64,000 bases of DNA from Mycolicibacterium bacteremicum (GCF_943913955.1 NZ_CALUAE010000008.1:37107-101106), one strand, 5' to 3'. Positions 50,408 to 59,213 are shown, numbered from the stretch's first letter. The notes: generated from the sequence alone by a model not told the origin. Program-made: numbers and translations.

Positions 50408-51964
50408 CTAAGCGCGCCGTCCCCGTCGCGGCAACTGCGGCACCCCCGCCAACAACCCGCGCTGGGGCACACCGCTGATGGGTTCGGCGGCCGCGCCCAG
50501 TTCGGCGAGCACGTCGTTGGCCGCCAACACACCCGACATGGCTGAGCGTTCCATCAGCCCGGCGAGGTAGGGAAGTTCGATGTAGTCCCCGGCCAGGCGC
50601 AGTCCGCGGGCGTCGGTGCGCACCCCGGGGCGGCTGCCGGCCGAACCCGGTGGGAACGCCGGCGCCGTGGCCTCCAGCCGGTCGTGCGCGTGCAGTACGA
50701 CGGCGTCCGCGGTTTCCGGCCACAGCGTGGCCAGTTCGGCGCGCATGGCCGCGGCGGCCTCGTCGGCGTCATCCAGGCGGCACGAGTAGGAATGCAGTTC
50801 AATCACCGATCCGCCCGTCGCGGCGGCCCACCGGATGCTGGGCTCCTCCAACCGCGAGTACACCGCGATCGAGTCCAGGTTGGGCTGGCCGCTGACGGCG
50901 CTGAACGGCGCCCGCTCGGGCGCCACATCGCGGTCCAGCCAGATCCGGCTGACCGCGAAAGGCGGTGCGACGCTCAGATTTCGGCACTTGTCGGCGAGCA
51001 GGGGCGCCGTCGCCGCGGTCACCGGCGAGCTACCGATCAGCGATCGCAACGCACCGGGATCCAGGGCGAGGACCATGTGCCGGGCCGAGATCCGCCCGGC
51101 CGCGGTGTCCACGTGCCAGTCCGGGCCGTCCGGTGTGATCTGCGCGGCCGCAGTACCGGTCAGCACCCGGCCCCCGCGTTGTTCGAGATGGCGCTGCAGC
51201 GGCTGCCAGATCGCGGTGGCATGGTCGGTGTTCGGCACATCGAAGCCGATGCCTTCCGGGTTGCCCAGGAAGTAGTAGTGGAACATCGCCACCAGTTCGG
51301 CTGCCGACAGCTGACCCTGGTTGCAGAAGAAGGACCGGGCGAACGCCTCGAACAGCATGCTGCGGGTGCGCTCGGTCATGCCGAGCCCGTCGAGAAATGT
51401 TGCGGCGTCCACGGAATCGAGTTCGGCGGTGGTGGTCGCCCGGTCGTAGGCCAGCAGGGCACGGCCGGTGTCCGGATCGGCCCGGGTCAACTCGCGGCGG
51501 GTGAGGCTCTTCGAGCGCAGGGCCAGCGCGAGCAGGTTCAGCGGCGGCGCGGCGGGCAGTCCGGACAGGTCCTCGGCCGGCCAGGTCGCCGAGATCACCG
51601 GGTAAATGCGCACCGGCGCGAGGAACGACAGCTGCGGGTCGGCGCGGCGCAGGATGGAGCGCCACGTGTAGTAGTGCCGGAAAAACGCATGGAAGCCGTG
51701 CTCGATCGTCTGCTCGGTGCCGTCGGGTAACCGTTCGGGCCAGGCACCCAGCCGTCCGCCGAGATGATCCTTCGCCTCCAGCACGGTGACCGCGACGCCG
51801 CGTTCGGCCAGCACGATCGCCGCCGACATTCCCGCGATACCGCCGCCGACGACGACGGCCGCAGCGCCGGGCCCGACCTGGGACGGCAGCAGCGGATCCG
51901 GTGTCACCAGGCGGCGGGGCCGCATGCGAAACGGCGCGGCGCGACTGGTCAGGGCGTCGGTCAC
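50408..51964 (-). CDS. crtU: CrtU-like FAD-dependent carotenoid desaturase/methyltransferase
   Basis: 518 residues. The dinucleotide motif VVGGGIAGMSAAIVLAERGV (about residues 38-57) is followed by EHGFHAFFRHYYTWR, the hallmark of CrtU (beta-carotene desaturase/methylase that forms aromatic ionone end groups) and near relatives. A long catalytic middle and the FAD C-terminal segment GLRLAGDYIELPYLAGLMERS complete it. The GTG overlaps the stop of the CruF-like gene by 4 bases, so they are translationally coupled. It could alternatively be another FAD carotenoid oxidoreductase; the end product is inferred from neighbours, not from the active site. Confidence 0.75.
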   Translation of the reverse strand: MTDALTSRAAPFRMRPRRLVTPDPLLPSQVGPGAAAVVVGGGIAGMSAAIVLAERGVAVTVLEAKDHLGGRLGAWPERLPDGTEQTIEHGFHAFFRHYYTWRSILRRADPQLSFLAPVRIYPVISATWPAEDLSGLPAAPPLNLLALALRSKSLTRRELTRADPDTGRALLAYDRATTTAELDSVDAATFLDGLGMTERTRSMLFEAFARSFFCNQGQLSAAELVAMFHYYFLGNPEGIGFDVPNTDHATAIWQPLQRHLEQRGGRVLTGTAAAQITPDGPDWHVDTAAGRISARHMVLALDPGALRSLIGSSPVTAATAPLLADKCRNLSVAPPFAVSRIWLDRDVAPERAPFSAVSGQPNLDSIAVYSRLEEPSIRWAAATGGSVIELHSYSCRLDDADEAAAAMRAELATLWPETADAVVLHAHDRLEATAPAFPPGSAGSRPGVRTDARGLRLAGDYIELPYLAGLMERSAMSGVLAANDVLAELGAAAEPISGVPQRGLLAGVPQLPRRGRRA

Positions 51965-52755
51965 AGGTGCCCAGGGCGCTGTTCGCGGCGCCGGCGCAGC
52001 AGCGCGAACGTGAATGGAATGGCGATGGCGCCCATCAGGATTCCGCCCATCACCGCGGAGCCGGGCAGGTCGAAGAACACGAAATGTGCCATCACGGAAG
52101 AGAAGTAGACCCACAGGTACAGCGCGGCCGCGGGTCCGGACGTGGTGTCCTGCGGGCGCAGCGCGGTGTGCAGCGCCGCCATGATCAGGGTGGTCACCAG
52201 CAGCCAGCCCAGGTAGTTGGTCAGCGGGATCCCCGGGATCAGCGGCAGTCCGGGGTCGGGGTGCGTCCACGTCCAGTGGCCGGCGTCGACCATCTGCGGA
52301 TCCAGGAACACATCCCAGGCGGTCAGTGCGAGCGCGCCGAGTGCGATGACCGCGGCCGGGCGCGCGGCCAGGGTGCGGGCCACCACCAGCGCCGGCCAGG
52401 CCATCATCACCCAGGCCAGCGGGATCACCACCGGCACGCCGAGCAGTTGCGGGCCCAGTGTGCCGGTGTAGGCGTAGTCACCGAACGGGAACCCGGTCTG
52501 CACACCGACGGACTCGGCGAGCAGACCGCCGCCGCCGGCGATCGTGATGAGCAGGGCCGCGCCCCGGGCGCCGTGCACCCGGGTGACGTCGGCGACGGCG
52601 GCCAGGAAGAACAACACCACGCTGGCGACGGTGATCTGCGTGCGCGGGCCGGCGGGCAGCAGCGGGTAGACGATCTGGCTGGCGATCGCCGCCGCCACGA
52701 ACAACCACGCCGGATGGACCCCGCGCAGCGAGGGGGACGGTACGGCCAACGCCAC
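51961..52755 (-). CDS. cruF: CruF-like carotenoid biosynthesis protein (DUF422, C-1',2' hydratase)
   Basis: 264 residues with about seven to eight membrane helices. The central GVQTGFPFGDYAYTGTLGPQLLGVPVVIP and the DVFLDPQMVDAGHWTW segment are typical of the DUF422 carotenoid hydratase family (CruF/CrtC-like), which adds water to the 1',2' double bond of acyclic psi ends. GTG start with GGAGG at good spacing. It is divergent from the glycosyltransferase and phytoene-desaturase-like genes and overlaps crtU by 4 bases. Confidence 0.83.
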   Translation of the reverse strand: MALAVPSPSLRGVHPAWLFVAAAIASQIVYPLLPAGPRTQITVASVVLFFLAAVADVTRVHGARGAALLITIAGGGGLLAESVGVQTGFPFGDYAYTGTLGPQLLGVPVVIPLAWVMMAWPALVVARTLAARPAAVIALGALALTAWDVFLDPQMVDAGHWTWTHPDPGLPLIPGIPLTNYLGWLLVTTLIMAALHTALRPQDTTSGPAAALYLWVYFSSVMAHFVFFDLPGSAVMGGILMGAIAIPFTFALLRRRREQRPGHL

Positions 52756-52770
52756 GTGCTACCTCCGTTC

Positions 52771-52818
52771 GACAGGACCGGTCACCTGTCGCGTGTCCGC
52801 CACCGCGTGGTGGCGGAC
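52771..52818. promoter_or_regulatory. two dyads in the divergent carotenoid promoter
   Basis: GACAGG-ACCGGTCA-CCTGTC (52771-52790) and the perfect 10-bp GTCCGCCACC-GCGT-GGTGGCGGAC (52795-52818) occupy the gap between the cruF-like and glycosyltransferase genes. Both could be regulator sites controlling both directions. No regulator is adjacent. Confidence 0.55.
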
Positions 52819-52845
52819 GGGGTGAGGCCTCCGTAGAGTTTGCAG

Positions 52846-53979
52846 GTGCCCGAAGCGCGACGTGACCGACTGTTCCGGACGCTCGTCGTCACGGGTTCGT
52901 CGTTGGCGTGTCTCGGTACGGCGCACCAGCTACTCAACCTACGGTACCTGCGACGTCCGCCATCGACGCCGCAGCCGGTGCCCGTGCCGGTGTCCATCCT
53001 CGTCCCGGCGCGCGACGAGGCCCACCGCATCGCGGCGACCATTCGCTCACTGCTCGGTCAACGCGGCCTCGCGGACGTCGAGATCCTGATCCTGGACGAC
53101 AACTCCACCGACGGCACGGCCGATGTCGTCCACGCCGTGGCGGGCGCCGACACCCGCCTGCGCGTGCTGGCCGGCACCGCGCCCCCGCCCGGGACACTGG
53201 GTAAACCGCATGCGTGCGCGCAACTGGCCGCCGCGGCGCGCGGCGCGATCCTGGTGTTCGTGGACGCCGACGTGGTGCTGTCCCCGGACGCGGTGGCCGC
53301 GGCGATCGCGGTGTTGCGGGGCGCCGAGCCGCTGGATCTGCTGAGCCCCTGGCCCCGCCAACTCAGCACGGGGCTGTCCGGACGGCTGATCCAGCCGCTG
53401 CTGGCCTGGTCGTGGTTGACGACGCTGCCGTTGCGCCTGGCGGAGCGGTCACGCCGCGCGTCGATGGCGGTGGCCAACGGTCAGTTCCTCGTCGTCGAGG
53501 CCGACGCGCTGGGCCGCGCCGGCGGCTGGCAGTCGGTGTCGGGGGAGGTGCTCGACGACATCGCGCTGGCCCGCGCAATCCGCGCGGCCGGTGGCCGGAC
53601 CGGAGTCGCCGACGGGTCCGCCATCGCGACCTGCCGGATGTATGACAACGGTCGCGAACTGCGCGACGGTTACCGCAAATCGCTGTGGGCGGCGTTCGGC
53701 TCCCCGCTGGGCGCGGCCGCGGTCGCCGCGGCCTTCGCCGTCGTCTATGTGCTGCCCCCGGTCGCCGCGACGACCGGCTCCCGGATCGGTGCCGTCGGTT
53801 ATCTCGCCGCCGTGGTGGGGCGGATCCCTTCCGCGCGGTGGTGCGCCCCGTCCGCCCGCGGCGCCCTCACCGATGCTGTGGCACATCCTTTTTCGGTGCT
53901 GATGCTGTTGGAGTTGCTGGCCTCGTCCTGGGTCGGCCGGGTCCGGGGTTCGCTGCAGTGGAAGGGTCGGACCCTGTGA
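52846..53979 (+). CDS. carotenoid glycosyltransferase (CruC-like, GT2)
   Basis: 377 residues of the GT2 family. VSILVPARDEAHRIAATIRS, ILILDDNSTDGTADV and FVDADVVLSPDA (the DxD sugar-nucleotide site), then the EVLDDIALARAIRAAGGRT (catalytic) region, and two C-terminal membrane helices. It would glycosylate a hydroxylated carotenoid; the CruC label is inferred from location. The GTG may be leaderless: TAGAGT (52834-52839) lies six bases before it. A TTG two codons earlier would be the alternative. Its stop overlaps the next gene by 4 bases. Confidence 0.78.
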   Translation: MPEARRDRLFRTLVVTGSSLACLGTAHQLLNLRYLRRPPSTPQPVPVPVSILVPARDEAHRIAATIRSLLGQRGLADVEILILDDNSTDGTADVVHAVAGADTRLRVLAGTAPPPGTLGKPHACAQLAAAARGAILVFVDADVVLSPDAVAAAIAVLRGAEPLDLLSPWPRQLSTGLSGRLIQPLLAWSWLTTLPLRLAERSRRASMAVANGQFLVVEADALGRAGGWQSVSGEVLDDIALARAIRAAGGRTGVADGSAIATCRMYDNGRELRDGYRKSLWAAFGSPLGAAAVAAAFAVVYVLPPVAATTGSRIGAVGYLAAVVGRIPSARWCAPSARGALTDAVAHPFSVLMLLELLASSWVGRVRGSLQWKGRTL

Positions 53980-55520
53980 GCCGGGTGGTGGTGATCGGCG
54001 CCGGTCTGGGTGGGCTGGCGGCCGCGGCGCGGCTGGCCGCGGCCGGGCACGCGGTGACGCTGTTCGAGGCCGCCGACACCGTGGGTGGAAAGCTCGGCCT
54101 GCTTCAGCGCGACGGTTTCACCTTCGACACCGGTCCGTCGTTGCTCACCTTGCCCGCCGTGCTGCAGCAGGTCTTCACCGACACCGGCGCCCCGCTCGAC
54201 TTACCGCTCAGCCCGGTCGATCCGGCGTGTTCGTACGTCTTCGGTGACGGCACCTCCCTGACCCTGCCGCACGATGCCGCCGAGGTGCCCGCGGCACTGG
54301 ACGCCGCACTCGGTCCCGGCGCCGGCGCGGCCTGGCGGCATCTGCACGACCGGTCGCGGCGGCTGTGGGAGCTCGTCGGCGAGCCGGTGCTGCGCCGCCC
54401 GATCTCCGTCGCGGCCATGGCCCGGATGAGCACCCGGCCCGCCGATCTGCGCCTGGTGGCGCCGTGGCTGACCATCGACGGGCTGGGCCGGCGGCTGCTG
54501 CCCGACCCCCGTCTGCGCACCTGGTTGAACCGCTATGCGACGTACTCCGGATCCGACCCGCGCCGCACGCCTGCCGTGCTGTCGGTGACCGCATTCGTCG
54601 AGCAGGAGTTCGGCGCCTGGTACGTGCCCGGCGGGTTGCGGCGCATCGCGGAGGCGCTCGCGCAGCGCTGCCGCGCGCTCGGCGTCGAGGTGCACACCGC
54701 GACGCCGGTCGAGGCGGTGTGCGTGCGCGACGGCCGCGCCACCGGTGTGCGGGTCGACGGCCGCGAGGTGGCCGCCGACATCGTCGTCAGCAATGCCGAT
54801 GCCGCGGTGCTCTACGAGCGGCTGCTGCCGGCGGGCGCGATCCGTAGCGCCCGGCGCCGGGCCCGACGCACCCCGCGTTCCATGGCGGGGTTCGCCCTGC
54901 TGCTCGGGTTGACCGGGCGCCGGCCGGGCGCCGCGCACCGCGTCTATTTCCCGGCCGACTATGACGCCGAGTTCGACGCCATCTTCGGGCGGCGCCCGGT
55001 GCCCGTCGCCGATCCCACCGTCTACGTGCATGCGCCCGATGACCCGGCGCTGCGGCCCGATGACGATTCGGAGGGCTGGTTCGTCCTGGTCAACGCCCCG
55101 GCGCACGACCCGGCCCGCGGTGTCGACTGGGACGAGCCCGGTCTGCGCGAGCGCTACACCCGGCACATCCTGGATGTGCTGGCCGCCCGCGGCGCCGATG
55201 TGCGCGACCGGATCCGCTTCATCGAGACCATCACCCCCGCCGACCTGGAGCGTCGTGCCGGCGCGCCGGGCGGAGCCATTTACGGCACCGCCTCGCACGG
55301 GCCGCGTGCGGCGCTGCGCCGGCCCGCCAACCGCAGTCCGCTACCCGGGCTGTATCTGGTGGGCGGTTCGGCGCATCCCGGCGGCGGCATCCCGTTGGTG
55401 CTGATGTCCGCCGAGATCGTCGCCGGCCTCATCGGTCCGGCGGAAACGACGAAGGCATCGAGCGACGAATCGCGGGCAGCAGCTGCGCCAGCCCGACCAC
55501 CCCGGCGGCGGTCCAGGTGA
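53976..55520 (+). CDS. phytoene desaturase family protein (CrtI/CrtD-like)
   Basis: 514 residues. FAD motif VVVIGAGLGGLAAAARLAAA at the N-terminus, VGGKLGLLQRDGFTFDTGPSLLTLP, and the C-terminal signature LPGLYLVGGSAHPGGGIPLV identify the CrtI/CrtD group, which desaturates carotenes stepwise. Sequence alone does not distinguish phytoene desaturase from the C-3',4' desaturase; crtB, crtE and a cyclase are not in the window. GTG start overlaps the glycosyltransferase stop by 4 bases. The last 30 residues (SDESRAAAAPARPPRRRSR) overlap the end of the CDP-alcohol phosphatidyltransferase gene on the other strand by 92 bases. Confidence 0.84.
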   Translation: MSRVVVIGAGLGGLAAAARLAAAGHAVTLFEAADTVGGKLGLLQRDGFTFDTGPSLLTLPAVLQQVFTDTGAPLDLPLSPVDPACSYVFGDGTSLTLPHDAAEVPAALDAALGPGAGAAWRHLHDRSRRLWELVGEPVLRRPISVAAMARMSTRPADLRLVAPWLTIDGLGRRLLPDPRLRTWLNRYATYSGSDPRRTPAVLSVTAFVEQEFGAWYVPGGLRRIAEALAQRCRALGVEVHTATPVEAVCVRDGRATGVRVDGREVAADIVVSNADAAVLYERLLPAGAIRSARRRARRTPRSMAGFALLLGLTGRRPGAAHRVYFPADYDAEFDAIFGRRPVPVADPTVYVHAPDDPALRPDDDSEGWFVLVNAPAHDPARGVDWDEPGLRERYTRHILDVLAARGADVRDRIRFIETITPADLERRAGAPGGAIYGTASHGPRAALRRPANRSPLPGLYLVGGSAHPGGGIPLVLMSAEIVAGLIGPAETTKASSDESRAAAAPARPPRRRSR

Positions 55521-56112
55521 CGGCGAGCATGGTGCCCCAGTTCCACCCCGTGAGCGGCACCCCGGACTCCGACACCGCGGCCCCGGCCGCCGCCAACCCG
55601 ACCACGATCAGCCGGGTCGGGCGTTCGGCGACGGTCACCGTCCCCACGCCCGGCATCCCCACCGCCTGGGCGCGGGCGCGCACGTACTCCAGCAGCCACA
55701 CCAACGTCAGCGCCGCGATCACCCAGCCGGGTGCGGCGCCCAGCGCCAACAGGACCGCACCCAGCAACAGATCACCGAGACGGTCGGCAACCGAATCGAC
55801 CACGGCGCCCAACGGACGGGCCTTGCCGGTGCGTAGCGCCACCGCACCGTCCAGGCCGTCCAGCACACCGGCCACGATCACCAGGGCCACGGTCAACGCC
55901 GGCCAGCCGGGTCCGGCCGCGGCCGCCCAGGCACCCACCAACGCCAGCACACCCAGCACCGACAGCACGTCGGGTGGAATGCGAACGACCGGACCGGAGG
56001 CCAACATTCGCACGATCGACAGCCAGCCCCGCACGACGCGGGAGGGCTGCACGCCACCGTGCAGCGCCGACCAGCCGGTGTCGCCGTCGTCGGCGGGTGG
56101 CTGCGCGGTCAT
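55429..56112 (-). CDS. CDP-alcohol phosphatidyltransferase family protein
   Basis: 227 residues, about six membrane helices. The catalytic block DGLDGAVALRTGKARPLGAV followed by VDSVADR matches D-x2-D-G-x2-A-R...G-x3-D-x3-D with a slight shift (ALR instead of AR), so activity is likely but slightly uncertain. Such enzymes join CDP-diacylglycerol to an alcohol to make phospholipids. ATG at MTAQPPADDGD. It is divergent from the BrkB-like gene and its end overlaps the tail of the CrtI-like gene. Confidence 0.8.
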   Translation of the reverse strand: MTAQPPADDGDTGWSALHGGVQPSRVVRGWLSIVRMLASGPVVRIPPDVLSVLGVLALVGAWAAAAGPGWPALTVALVIVAGVLDGLDGAVALRTGKARPLGAVVDSVADRLGDLLLGAVLLALGAAPGWVIAALTLVWLLEYVRARAQAVGMPGVGTVTVAERPTRLIVVGLAAAGAAVSESGVPLTGWNWGTMLAVTWTAAGVVGLAQLLPAIRRSMPSSFPPDR

Positions 56113-56145
56113 GGTGCCAGCTTGCCAGCCCACCGCGTCGCGCCG

Positions 56146-57000
56146 GTGGGCATCGCGGTGAACCGGGCCCGCAGGCTGGCGGCACAGGTCAGCAGAACGT
56201 TTCCCGGTGCGGATCTCGCGCTGTGGGCGGCCGGTGCCACCTATTTCGGGGTGATCGGGCTGGTGCCGCTGGCGATGGTGGCGTTGTGGGCGGCCGGCGC
56301 GTTGGTCGGGCATGACGCGGTGCGCTCGTCGATGGAGGCCGCGATCGCCGGGTTGCCGTCCGGGCATGGCACCCCGGAGGCATTGCGGACCCTGACCGCG
56401 GTCGCGTTGGCGATGCCGTGGTGGCAGGCGCTGGTGGTGCTGTTCCCGGCCAGCCTGTACGGCGAGGGTCTGCGCCGGGCATTTGTCCAATTGACCCCTG
56501 AGACAGACAAACTCACCGGGTGGCGCGGGCGGGCCGGTCTGCTCGGGGTGGCCGCGGTGGCGCCGTTCCTGGTCCTCGCGGTGCTGGCGTCCGCGCCGTA
56601 TGTGGCCCCGCTGTACACCGGCACCGGGTGGTCGCTGGCGTGGGGCGTGTTCGTCGGATTCCACGTCGTCTGGATCGCGGTCTCGACGGCTCTGGTGGGG
56701 GTGTACGGGCTCATCGCGCCCGGGCGGTTCGGCATCACATCGTTGGTGGCGGGCGCGTTCGGCACCGGCGCCATCCTGGCCGGCTTCCTGCAGGGCTTTT
56801 TGCTGTTCCTGGCCATCCCGATCGAATGGTCGGCCCCGTTCGGCGGGATGCCCGTCATCGGCGCGGTGTCGGCGTTGGCACTGTGGCTCTACCTGGTGCA
56901 CATCCTCGTACTCTGCGGATTCCGCGTGACGGTGGTGCTGCACGGGGTGTTCGCCGCCCGCGCGGGCCGATCCCTGTCGAACTCGGTTACCGGCCAGTAG
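56146..57000 (+). CDS. YihY/BrkB-like membrane protein
   Basis: 284 residues with about six membrane helices: ALWAAGATYFGVIGLVPLAMVALW, WWQALVVLFPASLY, AVAPFLVLAVLASAPY, VFVGFHVVWIAVSTALVGVYGLIA, LVAGAFGTGAILAGFLQGFLLFL and ALALWLYLVHILVLCGF. This fits the YihY (BrkB) family, whose function is unsettled (membrane exporter or envelope-stress protein). GTG start chosen at VGIAVNRARRL; a GTG four codons later is the alternative. Divergent from the phosphatidyltransferase gene. Confidence 0.75.
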   Translation: MGIAVNRARRLAAQVSRTFPGADLALWAAGATYFGVIGLVPLAMVALWAAGALVGHDAVRSSMEAAIAGLPSGHGTPEALRTLTAVALAMPWWQALVVLFPASLYGEGLRRAFVQLTPETDKLTGWRGRAGLLGVAAVAPFLVLAVLASAPYVAPLYTGTGWSLAWGVFVGFHVVWIAVSTALVGVYGLIAPGRFGITSLVAGAFGTGAILAGFLQGFLLFLAIPIEWSAPFGGMPVIGAVSALALWLYLVHILVLCGFRVTVVLHGVFAARAGRSLSNSVTGQ

Positions 57001-57028
57001 GCTCGGGTCGGAGGGGACGGGAGCGGAC

Positions 57029-57892
57029 GTGGCCGAAACGAAATTCGTCGAGATTCACGGGGTGCGCCAGGCCGTCGTGGACGAGGGCAGTGGGGACGAG
57101 GTCCTGCTGCTCATCCACGGGATGGCGGGCAGCGCGGAGACCTGGCGGGCGGTGTTGCCCCAGCTGGCCAGGAGGTACCGGGTGATCGCGCCGGACCTGC
57201 TCGGCCACGGGCAGTCCTCCAAGCCGCGCACCGACTACTCGCTGGGTGCGTTCGCCGTCGGCCTGCGGGATCTGCTCGACGAACTCGGGGTGCAGTCGGC
57301 GACCGTCGTCGGGCACTCGCTGGGCGGTGGGGTGGCGATGCAGTTCCTGTACCAGCATCCCGACTACTGCCGTCGGCTGGTGCTGATCGGCAGCGGGGGA
57401 CTCGGGCCGGACGTGGGGTGGATCCTGCGACTGCTCGCCGCGCCCGGTGCGGAATTCGTGATGCCGGTGATCGCGCCGCCGCCGGTGCTGCGGGCCGGTA
57501 ACGCGGTGCGGTCCTGGTTGACGGCGGCGGGCCTGCGTTCCCCGCGCGGTGCGGAGATCTGGAATGCCTATTCGTCCTTCGCCGACGGGGAGACGCGGGA
57601 GGCGTTCCTGCGGACGCTGCGGTCGGTGGTGGATTACCGCGGCCAGTCGGTCAGCGCGCTGAACAGGCTGAATCTGCGCGAAGGCCTACCGGTACTGGCG
57701 ATCTGGGGCGAGGACGACAACATCATCCCGGTCGATCATGCCTACTCGGCGTTGGAGGCCCGGCCCGATTGCCGACTCGAAATCCTGCCCGGCATAGGGC
57801 ATTTCGCTCAGGTGGAGGCGCCCACCGAGGTAATCGATCTGATCGACGATTTCATCTCCACGACCACCCCGGATATCCCGCGGCGGAACTAG
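57029..57892 (+). CDS. alpha/beta hydrolase
   Basis: 287 residues. Catalytic elements are LLLIHGMAGSAETWRAVLPQL (oxyanion), VIAPDLLGHGQSSKPR, the elbow VVGHSLGGGVAMQFLYQ (Ser), WGEDDNIIPVDHAY (Asp region) and ILPGIGHFAQVEAP (His). The size and architecture match hydrolases of aromatic or steroid ring-cleavage pathways and fatty-ester hydrolases; no closer substrate is implied. GTG start; GGAGGGG lies somewhat far upstream. Follows the BrkB-like gene on the same strand and converges on the quinone-reductase gene. Confidence 0.85.
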   Translation: MAETKFVEIHGVRQAVVDEGSGDEVLLLIHGMAGSAETWRAVLPQLARRYRVIAPDLLGHGQSSKPRTDYSLGAFAVGLRDLLDELGVQSATVVGHSLGGGVAMQFLYQHPDYCRRLVLIGSGGLGPDVGWILRLLAAPGAEFVMPVIAPPPVLRAGNAVRSWLTAAGLRSPRGAEIWNAYSSFADGETREAFLRTLRSVVDYRGQSVSALNRLNLREGLPVLAIWGEDDNIIPVDHAYSALEARPDCRLEILPGIGHFAQVEAPTEVIDLIDDFISTTTPDIPRRN

Positions 57893-57917
57893 CGGCGCAT
57901 CCCTGAAGCACTCTGCG

Positions 57918-58535
57918 TCAGCAGCGCGCGACGGTCGTCCCCGACACCCGTTCGGCGTGGGCGGTGTGCACGTCGGCGATCACGGCCGCCACCGTGTCTG
58001 TCAACAGGATCGGGCCGTCCTCGGTGTCGTAGAGGAAGTGCGATGACGCCACCGTGGTGCCGCAGTACTCGAAGATGCCGTGCTCGATGCCGGTTCGCAT
58101 CGACTCGGTGTAGCCATGTCGTTGGTAGGTGCCGGCATCGGTGCCCGCCAAAGCGAGCAGGTGGATGTCCCGGCGGCCGAGCGCATCTGCCGGCGCCGCA
58201 CCGTCGCCGTAGGCCCAGCCGTAGGTGACGACCCGATCGATCCACCCCTTGAGCAGACCGGGCATGCCCCACCAGTACACGGGATAGACGAGCACCACCG
58301 CATCGGCACGCTCGACCCGTTGCTGTTCGCGGCGCACATCGTCGGGTACCGGTCGCTGTCCGCGCATCACCGCGAGGTCGGCGGCGGTGAAGCGCGGGTC
58401 GAAGCCCTCCGCGGCCAGGTCCGCGATTTCGCTGGTGTCGCCGGCGCGCGTGGCAAGGGCGGTCGCCACCGCGTGTGCGGTGGTGGCCGTCAGCGAATCG
58501 GGCTGCGGATGAGCGAAGAGAACGAGCGAGTGCAT
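57918..58535 (-). CDS. NAD(P)H quinone oxidoreductase-like flavoprotein (NQO family)
   Basis: 205 residues. MHSLVLFAHPQPDSLTATTA, then LVYPVYWWGMPGLLKGWIDRV and GHGIFEYCGTTV-type segments match the Flavodoxin_2/NQO1-like family with FMN or FAD. These two-electron-reduce quinones or azo dyes with NAD(P)H. ATG preferred (second of two adjacent ATGs), with GGGAG just before. It is divergent from a TetR gene, and a strong 31-bp operator lies between them; quinone- or electrophile-sensing control is likely. Confidence 0.84.
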   Translation of the reverse strand: MHSLVLFAHPQPDSLTATTAHAVATALATRAGDTSEIADLAAEGFDPRFTAADLAVMRGQRPVPDDVRREQQRVERADAVVLVYPVYWWGMPGLLKGWIDRVVTYGWAYGDGAAPADALGRRDIHLLALAGTDAGTYQRHGYTESMRTGIEHGIFEYCGTTVASSHFLYDTEDGPILLTDTVAAVIADVHTAHAERVSGTTVARC

Positions 58536-58560
58536 CATGTCTCCCGGTAGAGTCTGAAGT

Positions 58561-58591
58561 AGTTACGATCAGTAACGTACTATTCGTAACT
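58561..58591. promoter_or_regulatory. 31-bp palindromic TetR operator
   Basis: AGTTACGA-TC-AGTA-ACG-TACT-AT-TCGTAACT: 12 of 15 paired positions are symmetrical, with the outer 8 bp perfect. It lies in the 85-base gap between the quinone-reductase and TetR genes, before both starts, so one bound repressor would control both promoters. Confidence 0.85.
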
Positions 58592-58620
58592 TAGCATGGA
58601 GGGAAGGGGGACGGCCACCC

Positions 58621-59208
58621 GTGTCGGAGACGATGAAGAAACGCATGTCGAAGGCGGCGCGTCATGCCCAACTGCTCGACGTGGCCGGCGAACTCATCCG
58701 TGTCGATGGCAGCGATGCGCTGACCCTGGCCCGGATCGCCGAGCGCGCCGGCGTCGCCAAACCCCTGGTGTACAACCACTTCGGCACACGCGCGGGAGTT
58801 CTCGCCGAGTTGTATCGCGCCTTCGACGAGCGTCAGCACGCGGCATTGGACGCTGCTTTGGCCGCTGCGCCCGGCGATTTGGGCATGATCGCGCAGACCA
58901 TCGCCGACGCCTATATCGGGTGTGCCGTCAGCGAGGGTACCGAGCTCCCCGGACTCGTTGCCGCCCTTGCCGGTTCGCCCGAGTTGGACCGCATCCGGCG
59001 CGCCGCCGACCAGACCTTCGGCAGTAAGTGCCGGGCCGCGCTGCAACCTTTCGCCGGCAGCGGTGAGATCCCGGACGCGGCCATCCATGCGATCCTGGGT
59101 GCCGCCGATGCGGTGGCGCGCGCCGTCATCGCCGGTGACATCGCTGCCGACGCGGCGCACGCGGCGTTGACCACCGTGATCGCCGCGCTGGTCGAACGCT
59201 CGGCCTGA
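58621..59208 (+). CDS. TetR family regulator of the quinone-reductase gene
   Basis: 195 residues. Helix-turn-helix LTLARIAERAGVAKPLVYNHFGTRAG spans about residues 35-60, followed by a helical ligand domain. GTG start with GGAGGGAAGG upstream. Location across the 31-bp dyad from the divergent quinone-reductase gene makes it the probable repressor. Ligand unknown. It converges on the metallophosphoesterase gene with 5 bases between stops. Confidence 0.88.
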   Translation: MSETMKKRMSKAARHAQLLDVAGELIRVDGSDALTLARIAERAGVAKPLVYNHFGTRAGVLAELYRAFDERQHAALDAALAAAPGDLGMIAQTIADAYIGCAVSEGTELPGLVAALAGSPELDRIRRAADQTFGSKCRAALQPFAGSGEIPDAAIHAILGAADAVARAVIAGDIAADAAHAALTTVIAALVERSA

Positions 59209-59213
59209 AGCAG

